Assembly (NCBI RefSeq): GCF_023715145.1
Contig: NZ_JAMBNP010000007.1
Location: forward strand, 124,001-188,000
Length of the DNA stretch: 64,000 nt
Reading direction: 5' to 3'
DNA from: Paenibacillus glycanilyticus
Lineage (GTDB): Bacteria > Bacillota > Bacilli > Paenibacillales > Paenibacillaceae
Shown here one piece after another: positions 52,739-61,150 of this stretch (position 1 is the first letter of the stretch; each line of letters begins with the position of its first letter). The notes beneath the pieces are model-generated. The model had not been told where the DNA came from and ran no database searches. It saw only the letters and a program-made list of their open reading frames with translations. The position numbers were made by a program, and so were the translations under genes.

Positions 52739-53536
52739 ATGCTTCAGGCTTACTGGTATATAACAAAGATGAAGCTGCTTACCAATCTGACTTACCGGTT
52801 TGAAGTGTTCACTTCCGTAGCAACAAATCTTATTCTGATGCTGGCATCCGTATTCCTGTGGCAGACCGCTTACAAAGGCGACGCAGGAGCCGCCCAGGCC
52901 CTGAGCCTGCAGGAGATAACGACCTACACCATTCTCTCGATCACGATCTCCACCATCTTCGTATGCGATGTACAGAACACGATCTATTACAAAATACGGG
53001 AAGGACAAATCGTTACGGACTTCTACCGCCCGATTCCCCTTCTTGCTTGTTACTTGGCGGAAGATATCGGGGAGATGTTCAGCGCCTTGCTTAACAGAGC
53101 ACTCCCGCTTGTCGTATTCGCTTCCCTCTTTTTTGGCGTCCCGTGGCCGGCTTCCTTCCAGAGCTTTCTTCTCTTTCTTCCAAGCTGCCTGTTAAGCTAC
53201 GCCATTCTATGGTTGCTCAGCGCGCTCGTTGGACTCATTGCGTTCTGGGTGATGGAGCTTGGCAACATGGGGAATGTGAAAGACAGCATCGTCCGCGTAT
53301 TGTCCGGCAGTATCGTGCCGCTGTGGTTTTTCCCGGAATCCGTGCAGAACGTATCGAAGTTTCTTCCTTTTCAATATACCTACCAGACTCCGCTTGGCAT
53401 TTATATCGGCAATACAAGCACATCCGAAGCCTTCACCTCCATGGGGGTACAAGCCGTATGGATTGCCATTCTGTATCTTATCCTGGCAGCAGGATGGGCA
53501 CGCACGAAGAAAAAAACTCTAATTCAGGGAGGCTGA
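52739..53536 (+). CDS. ABC-2 family transporter permease
   Basis: 265 residues from ATG 52739 (AAGGGGG upstream); the frame opens at 52664. About six membrane helices, with MLQAYWYITKMKLLTNLTYRFEVF at the start and the family element GNVKDSIVRVLSGSIVPLWFFPE. First of three genes spaced 10-22 bp apart forming an exporter of the ABC2_membrane_6 (DUF990) type. The substrate is unknown; related operons are annotated as multidrug exporters without firm evidence. Confidence 0.85.
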   Translation: MLQAYWYITKMKLLTNLTYRFEVFTSVATNLILMLASVFLWQTAYKGDAGAAQALSLQEITTYTILSITISTIFVCDVQNTIYYKIREGQIVTDFYRPIPLLACYLAEDIGEMFSALLNRALPLVVFASLFFGVPWPASFQSFLLFLPSCLLSYAILWLLSALVGLIAFWVMELGNMGNVKDSIVRVLSGSIVPLWFFPESVQNVSKFLPFQYTYQTPLGIYIGNTSTSEAFTSMGVQAVWIAILYLILAAGWARTKKKTLIQGG

Positions 53537-53546
53537 AGACGCCCTT

Positions 53547-54365
53547 ATGGTATCTACGATCAAGCATTATGTATCCGTCGCTTCCTGCTGGGCGCGTCTT
53601 GCCATTCAACGTCAGCTGGAGTATCCGCTGTTCTTGTTCAGCTGGCTCTTGATGATTCCGATTCAATACTTCTCCGGCATCTGGATGCTCAAGATTATTG
53701 TCGACCGCTTCCAGGCGCTTAACGGCTGGGATTTCCCGCAGTTGACCTTCCTCTACGGATTAGGACTGATCAGCCACGGCATCTTTGTTGTCTTCTTCAT
53801 CAACACCTGGAGTATCGACCATATGGTCATTAACGGCGGCTTCGACCGTCTCCTGCTCCGTCCGATGAACGTGTTCTTCCAGCTGGTCGCAAGCTATGTG
53901 AATTTTATCGGTCTGATCGACTGTATACCGGGAGTAATCATCTTTCTATACGGAGCGGAAATTGCAGGCTTCGATTGGTCGCTCGCCAATATCGGCAAGC
54001 TGATTCTCGTGCTGATCGGCGGAATCCTGATTCGTGCGGCGTTGTTCACCAGCCTTGGGACCATTGCCTTCTGGACCAAGCGCAACGGCTCCATGGTTGG
54101 CTTCGCCCTTACGATGCTGGAGAGAGCAACGATGTATCCGCTCAGCATGTACCCTTATTTCCTGCAAGCCCTGTTCACCTTTATCATCCCGATCGGCTTC
54201 ATCAGCTTCTATCCGGCTGCCGAGTTCCTGAATGCGGACAGCGGCGGATTGGACCTTCCGCTCAGCTTTGCGTTATGGACGCCGCTGGTTGGCATCATCT
54301 GCTTCCTGATCGCGGGCGGCATCTTCAAATTCGGCATGAAAAATTACGAGAGCGCAGGCTCTTAA
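53547..54365 (+). CDS. ABC-2 family transporter permease, second subunit
   Basis: 272 residues, about six membrane helices (RQLEYPLFLFSWLLMIPIQYFSGIWML; LLRPMNVFFQLVASYVNFIGL; SMYPYFLQALFTFIIPIGFISFYPA). The RPMNVFFQ element matches the partner's RPIPLL element. It forms the second half of the membrane channel with the preceding gene. Confidence 0.85.
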   Translation: MVSTIKHYVSVASCWARLAIQRQLEYPLFLFSWLLMIPIQYFSGIWMLKIIVDRFQALNGWDFPQLTFLYGLGLISHGIFVVFFINTWSIDHMVINGGFDRLLLRPMNVFFQLVASYVNFIGLIDCIPGVIIFLYGAEIAGFDWSLANIGKLILVLIGGILIRAALFTSLGTIAFWTKRNGSMVGFALTMLERATMYPLSMYPYFLQALFTFIIPIGFISFYPAAEFLNADSGGLDLPLSFALWTPLVGIICFLIAGGIFKFGMKNYESAGS

Positions 54366-54387
54366 GCCATAGGGGGATCAGGCAACA

Positions 54388-55377
54388 ATGGAAACCGTTA
54401 TTGAGGTTAAAGATCTCGTGAAGGAATATATAATTGTCAAGAAAGAAAGCGGATTGCGCGGCTCGATCAAGAGCCTTCTGTTTCCTAAGAAAACGAAATT
54501 TAACGGCGTAAACGGCATCAGCTTCTCTATCGCTCCGGGAGAAATTGTCGGCTACATCGGTCCTAACGGCGCCGGCAAAAGCACCACCATCAAAATGCTG
54601 ACCGGCATTCTCCATCCGACCGCGGGCTCCATCAAAGTATGCGGCATCTCCCCGCAAACCGACAGGAAGGCGGTTGTCCGCAAGCTTGGCGTCGTATTCG
54701 GACAGCGCACGCAGCTGTACTGGGATTTGCGGCTTGGGGAGTCCTTCGAGCTGCTTCGCCGGATCTACCAGATTGACAAAACCGCCTATGATGAGAATCT
54801 TGCCGTTCTGACCGATGTGCTGAAGCTGCAAGATTTCATCGATACGCCCGTGCGACAGCTGTCGCTTGGACAACGCATGCGGGGCGATATCGCGGCCGCG
54901 ATGCTGCATTCGCCATCCGTCTTATTCCTCGACGAGCCTACCATCGGGCTTGATGCCGATGCGAAGCATGCGATCCGCAATTTCATTAAGGAGATTAACC
55001 GCTCGCGAGGAGTTACCGTTATTCTGACGACTCATGATCTGGATGACGTGGAGCAGCTCTGCAGCCGGATTATTGTCGTAAATAACGGCAAGATCGTAGA
55101 GGATGGTCCGATTGGCTCCATCATTCACAAGCTTACTCCTCATCGCATGCTGGTTGTAGAGCTTCACGAGCCATGTAACGATCTCACTACTCCACATGCC
55201 ACGGTCATCAAGCAAGAAGGGCTTAAAATCTGGTACCAGTTCGAGAAGGAGAGCATCACCGCCTCGGAGCTCATTGCTGCTCTCTCGCAGAAGCTCCCGA
55301 TTCAGGATATTAGCGTCATGGAGCCCAATGTGGAGGACGCCATTCGGGAAGTGTACAAAACGACGGCAACGGTATAG
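54388..55377 (+). CDS. ABC-2 exporter ATP-binding protein
   Basis: 329 residues. Walker A GPNGAGKST, Q-loop region VVFGQRTQLYWDL, signature LSLGQRMRGD, Walker B VLFLDEPTIGLDAD, switch His in LTTHDLDD. An extended C-terminal domain of about 90 residues follows. The LSLGQRMR signature and FGQR element are typical for the ATPase partner of DUF990-type permeases. A terminator follows, closing the three-gene operon. Confidence 0.92.
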   Translation: METVIEVKDLVKEYIIVKKESGLRGSIKSLLFPKKTKFNGVNGISFSIAPGEIVGYIGPNGAGKSTTIKMLTGILHPTAGSIKVCGISPQTDRKAVVRKLGVVFGQRTQLYWDLRLGESFELLRRIYQIDKTAYDENLAVLTDVLKLQDFIDTPVRQLSLGQRMRGDIAAAMLHSPSVLFLDEPTIGLDADAKHAIRNFIKEINRSRGVTVILTTHDLDDVEQLCSRIIVVNNGKIVEDGPIGSIIHKLTPHRMLVVELHEPCNDLTTPHATVIKQEGLKIWYQFEKESITASELIAALSQKLPIQDISVMEPNVEDAIREVYKTTATV

Positions 55378-55388
55378 CCGCCAAGGCA

Positions 55389-55432
55389 AAAGCCGGGGCG
55401 TACTTCGCAAGAAGCACGCCCCGGCTTTATTT
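55389..55432. terminator. Terminator between the ABC exporter and YVTN protein genes
   Basis: AGCCGGGGCGT ... ACGCCCCGGCTTTATTT, a very GC-rich stem between converging genes. Confidence 0.92.
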
Positions 55433-56789
55433 ATTCGTAAAGGGCCAGATCGCTTGGACTGGCGGCTGTTATTATTTTGTTCATAACCTTGCAAGTCTCT
55501 CCGTCTATAACATCAATTCCATCGCTTACCGCCACGTAAATTCGGTTTGCGCTTGTATTCATGGCAATGGCTTTCGGACAGACGCCAACCGGGATGGTCT
55601 CTATCACTTTGTGGCTTGCCGCATCAATAACCGAGACGCTGTCGCTTCCGAAGTTGGATACGTAGACCAGATTAGCGAAGGAATCCACGGCCGCCGCATA
55701 AGGCTTATCTCCGATATGTTCCGTAATCGTTGCGATTACCGTATTTGTCGCTCCATAAATAACGGTCACGCTGTTACTCTTGAAGTTTGGCACGTAAATC
55801 AAGTTCGCTTCGTCATGAATGGCTGGGAGCCCCGGCTCGCGTCCAGCCGGAATATCCGGGAATAGTCTTGTATTCGTCCAGCCATCAATGACGGAAATAT
55901 CGTGATCCGGGCTGCCGTTAGCGACATAAATCCGGTTTGCATCCTCATTAATGACGATCCCGGCGGGAATATTGCCCACCCCAATGGATGCAATAAGGTC
56001 GTTTGCTTCCCCATCCAGAACATCGACGGTATTCAAAAGCGAGCTAGTAATATAGACGCGGTTCGTCTTCCCATTCACGACTGCCTTGGAAGGAAACGGA
56101 CTAACCGGAACAACGGCTATCACTTCCTTCGAGCTTCCGTCCAGAACCAAAAGCTGATGCTTGCTGCTATTAAGCGCATAAATTCGGTTCGTCACCGGAT
56201 TTATGGCAATTCCCTTGGGAGATCCGCCAGAAAGTAACGGGATTGTATCTATGATCGTCTCCGTCTCTCCGTCCATGACCAGTATCTGATCCTCGTCATG
56301 CAAGGAGACATACATCAGATTCCTTCTCATCGGAGCGGATACCGGCATCGGAGCCGGACCCTTCGTCGGAACGTGGACTGCAGCCGGAGCATGAACGAAC
56401 GCGGGAACAGCAGGAGCTATACGTTCAAGCTTAGGCTCAAGCTTAGGCTCCGGTTTTTGTTCGGGTTCCACTTTTCGCTCGGGTTCGATGGCAGCCTTCG
56501 CTTTTGGTTTAGGCGATGGCGCAGCTTCATACTCGGGCTCTTCATCCAGCCTATCCTGCCATCCCGGTACTTCCCGCCCTCTCAGCCTTCGCAAAGGCTG
56601 TCTTTTATTCGATTGCCGCGGGGCCATACTTGACTTTGTCGCATTGGATTTTGCGGGCTTTTGCTGCTTCTTCCCGCTTTTCCCCGTCTGCTCGCTGCGG
56701 CCAGGGGGGCATAGAAATCCAGACTGCTTCTGCGGCATATACAGCAGCAGCGGCATAGATTCTTTTTTGCCCCGGCTATACAATTTCAC
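55431..56789 (-). CDS. YVTN beta-propeller protein with a basic, Pro/Glu-rich N-terminus
   Basis: 452 residues, GTG start with AGGAG six bases upstream. Residues 1-150 are low complexity: basic stretches (KSGKKQQKPAKSN) and a Lys-Pro-Glu repeat (EQKPEPKLEPKLE). From about 155 come seven YVTN repeats (for example NRIYALNSSKHQLLVLDG, NRIYVANGSPDHDISVIDG, NLVYVSNFGSDSVSVIDA), a full propeller. No signal peptide is visible, so the location is unclear. Propellers of this type usually act as binding scaffolds. Confidence 0.85.
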   Translation of the reverse strand: MKLYSRGKKESMPLLLYMPQKQSGFLCPPGRSEQTGKSGKKQQKPAKSNATKSSMAPRQSNKRQPLRRLRGREVPGWQDRLDEEPEYEAAPSPKPKAKAAIEPERKVEPEQKPEPKLEPKLERIAPAVPAFVHAPAAVHVPTKGPAPMPVSAPMRRNLMYVSLHDEDQILVMDGETETIIDTIPLLSGGSPKGIAINPVTNRIYALNSSKHQLLVLDGSSKEVIAVVPVSPFPSKAVVNGKTNRVYITSSLLNTVDVLDGEANDLIASIGVGNIPAGIVINEDANRIYVANGSPDHDISVIDGWTNTRLFPDIPAGREPGLPAIHDEANLIYVPNFKSNSVTVIYGATNTVIATITEHIGDKPYAAAVDSFANLVYVSNFGSDSVSVIDAASHKVIETIPVGVCPKAIAMNTSANRIYVAVSDGIDVIDGETCKVMNKIITAASPSDLALYE

Positions 56790-56866
56790 ACCTATCTCCT
56801 CCCCATGGCATACGTAACAACTTATTTATTATAAGTCGGCACGCACGGAATGGCTTGGGCATAGGG

Positions 56867-58066
56867 TTACAACTTCATCCGGCTTCTCACCATTAAAGCG
56901 GCCCCCGTTACGACCGCATCTTCTTTCAATAAGCCCATCGAAAATTGCGGAGCATACGCTTCGCCGTAATACGTCTTCTTCATGGCTACTTCGGTCGCTA
57001 CCTGATAGTACATCGGATTAGCGTTAATTAATGCCCCGCCAAGAATGATAAGCTCCGGATGGAACATATTAATCAAATTTGCCAGCCCTATTCCGAAATA
57101 CGAGGCGGATTGCTGGAACATTTCTTGGATAAAAGGGTCCCCTGCGTTCAGACCGGAAGTGATCGTATCCAGATTAACCTGCTCAGGCGTGGCGGCGATA
57201 TGTTGGAGCAATAAGCTCCCGCCAAGCTTTAGCCTGGTCCGTACCTGTCTCTCCAAGGCCTGTACTGAAGCGAAGGTTTCAAGAGATCCGTAATTGCCGG
57301 AGTCCCCCAGCCTTGGGCCGTCCACATCGATGATCATTTGCCCGATCGAACCTTCCGTATCGACTTTTCCGTATACGATCCGCCCGTAGGACATCATCGC
57401 CGAGCGCAAGCTGACACCCGCCGAGACGTAGAGCGCATGCTCCACGTTCTCGTGGCGTATGGACCAATGCTCGCCAACAAGCGCCGTGGTTGCCCCATTC
57501 TCAAGCATTGTGGGCATCCCCGTGGCTTCTTCGAACATCGAACATATCGGGACCTGCTCCCAGCCTTTAGCCGGAAAATATTGCGGATTGATAATCATGC
57601 CGCTGCTGCGGTCGAGCGGCCCCACTGCACCAATTCCCAGTCCAAGAATACGGTCTTGCCCGATGGCGTGATCCTTCCTGAAAGCCTGCATCATGCCGGC
57701 CGCATGAGCAACCAGACGTTCGGGCGACATCGTCTCGTCCATCCGCCAGCGGATGACCGATTTCTGGTTCATATTCAAATCAAACAGACCAAGCGTGGAT
57801 GTGAATCTGGAAATTTCCAGTCCAAATATATACCCGTGATCAGGATTCACCTGATAGAGCAGCGGCTTTCTTCCGCCATTCGACGGACCTAGTCCGGTTA
57901 CGAGTATTAGGCCCTCTTTAGCCATTTCATCCAATAAACGAGTCATCGTGCTGCTGGTTAGATCATGAGCTTCCAGCAGCTCCGCTTTCGCAACGGGTCC
58001 TAGATTCGCGATGTAGTCGTAAATCAGCTGTTTATGTGAGGGGACGGAACGCGGAGAATAACTCAT
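56867..58066 (-). CDS. ROK-family transcriptional regulator lacking the zinc-binding residues
   Basis: 399 residues. A MarR-like winged helix (about 10-70: LIYDYIANLGPVAKAELLEAHDLTSSTMTRLLDEMAKEGLI) precedes a ROK domain (GYIFGLEISRFTSTLGLFDL, ILGLGIGAVGPLDRSSGMIINP, PELIILGGALI). The usual GH...CxCGxxGCLE zinc motif reads GQMIID...GDSGNYGSLE: His is Gln and all three Cys are Gly or Ser. It faces chromate transporter genes across two inverted repeats. XylR/NagC-like repression is expected; the ligand may not be a sugar. Confidence 0.87.
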   Translation of the reverse strand: MSYSPRSVPSHKQLIYDYIANLGPVAKAELLEAHDLTSSTMTRLLDEMAKEGLILVTGLGPSNGGRKPLLYQVNPDHGYIFGLEISRFTSTLGLFDLNMNQKSVIRWRMDETMSPERLVAHAAGMMQAFRKDHAIGQDRILGLGIGAVGPLDRSSGMIINPQYFPAKGWEQVPICSMFEEATGMPTMLENGATTALVGEHWSIRHENVEHALYVSAGVSLRSAMMSYGRIVYGKVDTEGSIGQMIIDVDGPRLGDSGNYGSLETFASVQALERQVRTRLKLGGSLLLQHIAATPEQVNLDTITSGLNAGDPFIQEMFQQSASYFGIGLANLINMFHPELIILGGALINANPMYYQVATEVAMKKTYYGEAYAPQFSMGLLKEDAVVTGAALMVRSRMKL

Positions 58067-58161
58067 CGTTTCATCCTTTCCAATAAATTAACGTTCGTTT
58101 TTTCTATCTGCAATTATAACCCAGATCCCAAATAGGGGCTATGACTAACTAATCCGCCCGA

Positions 58162-58183
58162 CTTTATTCGAAATCGAAATAAA
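58162..58183. promoter_or_regulatory. Inverted repeat near the ROK gene, candidate ROK operator 1
   Basis: CTTTATTCGAAATCGAAATAAA is a near palindrome with TTTATT and AATAAA arms about 95 bp upstream of the ROK start. Confidence 0.6.
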
Positions 58184-58254
58184 CGATTCAAAGTTTAATT
58201 GGAATTCCACTCGATTTTGTAGGTATAAGCATTCCTTATAAAAAAATAACCCTC

Positions 58255-58279
58255 ACTTTAATTCAAAATGAAATAAAGT
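58255..58279. promoter_or_regulatory. Inverted repeat at the chromate transporter promoter, candidate ROK operator 2
   Basis: ACTTTAATTCAAAATGAAATAAAGT (arms ACTTTA/TAAAGT) resembles operator 1 and ends four bases before a TATAAT -10 element (58283-58288) of the transporter operon, so binding would block that promoter. Confidence 0.65.
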
Positions 58280-58319
58280 TGTTATAATGGTCTTGTTATA
58301 GTCAAAAGGAGAGAGTTAT

Positions 58320-58958
58320 ATGCAGACAAACTGGAAAGAACGACTCTATATTCTGGCACAGCTGTTCTGGGTGTTTGTACGGATTGGTCCTTCCACCTTT
58401 GGCGGCGGTTATGCCATGATGCCGGTCATTGAACGCGAAGTCGTGGAGAAGCGCAAATGGATAGCCGAGAAGGATCTCGCCGATGTCGTATCCTTAGCCG
58501 GTTCCGCGCCAGGCGGCGTCGGCGTCAATGCCGCGGCCTTCATCGGTTACCGGAAAGCCGGAATGCCTGGCGCTGCCATGGCGGTTATTGGCGTTACGCT
58601 GCCAACCTTTGTTATTGTCATCGCGCTTAGTCTGTTCTATCTGAAATTTCAAGACAATCCCAAGCTGGAGGCTGCCCTGAAGGGCGTTCATGGCGCGGTT
58701 GTTGCGCTCATCGCCATGGCAGCATACCGGATGGCCAAAGCCGCCATATTTGATAAAGCAACTGCCGGATTGGCAGCCCTCGCGCTCCTTACTCTGCTGC
58801 CGCTCCCGGTTACGCCGCTGATTGTTGTTGCTGCCGGTATCGTGATTGGCATCTGCCTGATCCTGGCCAAGAGGAAAGCCGGCATGAAAGCCCATACGGA
58901 GAAGCCTTCCTCCCGTCATCCGGGGCAAGAGCTCATATATCCGGAGTATTACATTTAA
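58320..58958 (+). CDS. Chromate transporter, N-terminal-type half protein
   Basis: 212 residues, a short-chain CHR protein. FVRIGPSTFGGGYAMMPVIEREVVEKRKWI carries the family GGGYAMMP signature and SLAGSAPGGVGVNAAAFIGYR the second conserved element. Five or six membrane helices follow. A GAGAG site precedes the ATG. With the next gene it forms the two-part type of chromate/anion transporter (as YwrA/YwrB in Bacillus). Actual substrate in vivo is uncertain. Confidence 0.88.
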   Translation: MQTNWKERLYILAQLFWVFVRIGPSTFGGGYAMMPVIEREVVEKRKWIAEKDLADVVSLAGSAPGGVGVNAAAFIGYRKAGMPGAAMAVIGVTLPTFVIVIALSLFYLKFQDNPKLEAALKGVHGAVVALIAMAAYRMAKAAIFDKATAGLAALALLTLLPLPVTPLIVVAAGIVIGICLILAKRKAGMKAHTEKPSSRHPGQELIYPEYYI

Positions 58959-58979
58959 CCTGTACGAGGAGTGCTGCAC

Positions 58980-59510
58980 ATGATCTGGGACTTGTTCCTT
59001 ACTTTCTTCAGAATTGGATTTATCTCATTTGGCGGCGGTTATACCGTTATTCCGATGATTCAGCATAAGGTTGTCTCGCATGGGTGGATGACAAACGCGG
59101 AGTTTCAGCAAGCCGTCTCCCTGGCAGGCATGGCACCGGGGCCAATCGCAACCAACGCCGTTACCTTAATTGGCTACGACACGGCAGGAATAACCGGCGC
59201 TATTGCAGCTTGTGCCGGAATTGTTCTTCCCTCGCTGATTGTCGTTATTGTGCTGTCCGCCTTCTTCTTCCCTTTTCAGCATAATCCGACGATCAAATCC
59301 GTTTTTTACGGCTTGCGGCCCGTTATCACGGGGCTGATCGCCTACGCCGCCATTCACTTCGGGGGCTTCGACAAGCCGGGGGCTTATACCTGGATGACCG
59401 GGTTTACGCTGCTGATCTGCGCGGGATGTCTATGGCTGCTGGTCAAATATAAATGGCATCCGTTAACCGTGATTGCCGCGGCGGGCGTGGCCGGAATCGT
59501 CTTCCTGTAA
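58980..59510 (+). CDS. Chromate transporter, C-terminal-type half protein
   Basis: 176 residues from ATG 58980 (GAGGAG eight bases upstream); a GTG at 58971 overlaps that site. FFRIGFISFGGGYTVIPMI and SLAGMAPGPIATNAVTLIGY repeat the signatures of the partner. About five membrane helices. It starts 22 bp after the first half and probably forms a heterodimer with it. Confidence 0.88.
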   Translation: MIWDLFLTFFRIGFISFGGGYTVIPMIQHKVVSHGWMTNAEFQQAVSLAGMAPGPIATNAVTLIGYDTAGITGAIAACAGIVLPSLIVVIVLSAFFFPFQHNPTIKSVFYGLRPVITGLIAYAAIHFGGFDKPGAYTWMTGFTLLICAGCLWLLVKYKWHPLTVIAAAGVAGIVFL

Positions 59511-59608
59511 GTCTCTTTGAATCCTTCGAGGCGATCTGTTAATCTGAGAGGGCTAACTGATTCGTATCTTGGTTAAATACCGACGTGAAGGCGAGGGATT
59601 TCATTATT

Positions 59609-60529
59609 ATGCTGGCCACCATTACGCAAGATGGCACGGGCTACACCGTCACATTCGAACGCAGGCTTAATCATTCCAAGGAAGAAGTATGGTCTTATTT
59701 TACCGATAACGAAAAGCTTCCCAAATGGTTCTCCGAGCTGCGTGCCGAGGACCTTCGGGAAGGCGGGCAGCTCAGCTTTAATATGGGCGACGGCACTTAC
59801 GAGACGATGACCATTACAGCTTACGAGCCCCAAGCTGTCCTTGCCTTTACTTGGGGAGAAGATATGGCCGTACGGTTTGAATTCCACGATAAAGACGGCG
59901 GCTGCCGGCTCTTGTTAATCGAGAGCATCCATAAACCGTCCGAGCATACGCCCAAAGACCTCGCAGGCTGGCATGTCTGCCTGGAAGTCATTCAGTCTTT
60001 GCTGGACCATGAACGACCTCTGGCTAACCGCCGGGAGGAGTGGGAGCACTGGTACCCGAAATATGCCGATGAATTGCAGCAGCTTCAATCGCATATTGTT
60101 GAGACATCAATAGATATTAAACAACCCATTGCTGCGGTATGGCGTGCGGTTACCGAGGCGGAAGCCTTGTCGCAATGGTATTCTCCCGGTTCTCCTTGGG
60201 AGATTACTGAATCGGAGGAAGGTGCTAAGGCTCTCTTCCATCATTCCCCAAGCAAATACCACAACGGGACAGAAGTGAATACATTAGAAGCACATATTAC
60301 CGCATATGAGCGGCCTAGCCGGTTTGCCTTAAGATGGGATTACGCGGGAGCTAACGATGTCCCTGTTATCACCACCTTCCGGCTTCGCGAGCGCGACGCT
60401 GGAACAACGGTGACGATGTCCGAATCCGGCTACGAGGATGCGGAGCAGGCTGAACCCGTTAAGCAGGGCTATTCTATGTCTCTTGCTAATTTGAAGGCTT
60501 ACCTGGAAGGCAGGCCGCTGCCTTACTGA
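59609..60529 (+). CDS. Tandem SRPBCC (AHSA1-like) domain protein
   Basis: 306 residues from ATG 59609 (GAGGG upstream); a GTG at 59585 is an alternative. Two START-like AHSA1 domains: about 5-145 (VTFERRLNHSKEEVWSYFTDNEKLPKWFSE; AVLAFTWGEDMAVRFEF) and about 160-300 (TSIDIKQPIAAVWRAVTEAEALSQWYSPGS). Each would form a hydrophobic pocket. Function unknown; the tandem form is probably an internal duplication. Confidence 0.82.
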   Translation: MLATITQDGTGYTVTFERRLNHSKEEVWSYFTDNEKLPKWFSELRAEDLREGGQLSFNMGDGTYETMTITAYEPQAVLAFTWGEDMAVRFEFHDKDGGCRLLLIESIHKPSEHTPKDLAGWHVCLEVIQSLLDHERPLANRREEWEHWYPKYADELQQLQSHIVETSIDIKQPIAAVWRAVTEAEALSQWYSPGSPWEITESEEGAKALFHHSPSKYHNGTEVNTLEAHITAYERPSRFALRWDYAGANDVPVITTFRLRERDAGTTVTMSESGYEDAEQAEPVKQGYSMSLANLKAYLEGRPLPY

Positions 60530-60537
60530 TTCATACA

Positions 60538-60572
60538 AAAGGACGGGAATCCATGGATCCCCGTCCTTTTGC
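60538..60572. terminator. Terminator between the SRPBCC and ABM genes
   Basis: AAAAGGACGGGGATCC-type stem (with one base bulge) and its complement end in CCGTCCTTTT; works for converging genes. Confidence 0.85.
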
Positions 60573-60576
60573 CTAT

Positions 60577-60903
60577 CTATAGCTCCAGCCGTTTAAAGTC
60601 AGGAAAAGGCTGTCCCGCTTCTTTCAGCGTTGCCAGACCGGTCATCTCCGCGACTGCCATCATCCGCTCCCAGATTGGCCAAATATCAGGAGAGATGTGC
60701 GCTTGTTTCTTTGCCTCTTCGGACTTCCATTCGAATATCTCAATGACGGTACCGTCTTCTGCCTCTAGTTGAAGCATAGGATGCTCTGTGATAAGCCCTT
60801 CCCGCTTAAGCGCAGGGCCATGTTCTCTAACAATGGCATATAGCTCCTGCTCCTTGCCCGGATGCGGCCTGTATAAAGCAATCGCTACATTCTTATTCGA
60901 CAT
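60577..60903 (-). CDS. ABM-domain (quinol monooxygenase-like) small protein
   Basis: 108 residues, dimeric alpha-beta barrel type: NVAIALYRPHPGKEQELYAIVREHGPALKREGLI at the N-terminus and VIEIFEWKSEEAKKQAH in the middle. Cofactor-independent monooxygenases or stress-related binding proteins share this fold. Its start overlaps the end of a small HTH gene by 11 bp, so the two are co-translated. Confidence 0.75.
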   Translation of the reverse strand: MSNKNVAIALYRPHPGKEQELYAIVREHGPALKREGLITEHPMLQLEAEDGTVIEIFEWKSEEAKKQAHISPDIWPIWERMMAVAEMTGLATLKEAGQPFPDFKRLEL

Positions 60904-61132
60904 CTCTACCGTCTCCTTCTATAGCCGGAAGAAGCTCATACAGCTCATTTACCGAACAGCCTACGGTAGCCGCAATCGAGATCGCCGTCTTTAACGGCAT
61001 TAATCGCTTATTGTCGATATAATCGGCAAGCCTCTCCGGCTTATATAACAATGCTTTGGCTAAGGCTTCCCGGCTCATGCCGCGCTCCTCCAGCCTCTCT
61101 TGCAGCAGACAACGTCCCAAATCAAATTTCAT
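60893..61132 (-). CDS. Small Cro/C1-type helix-turn-helix regulator
   Basis: 79 residues: MKFDLGRCLLQERLEERGMSREALAKALLYKPERLADYIDNKRLMPLKTAISIAATVGCSVNEL, one HTH_3 domain with nothing else. It overlaps the ABM gene and may regulate this little operon. It lies 18 bp downstream of the SelO gene on the same strand. Confidence 0.78.
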   Translation of the reverse strand: MKFDLGRCLLQERLEERGMSREALAKALLYKPERLADYIDNKRLMPLKTAISIAATVGCSVNELYELLPAIEGDGRDVE

Positions 61133-61150
61133 ATCGCTAATCTCCCTGAA

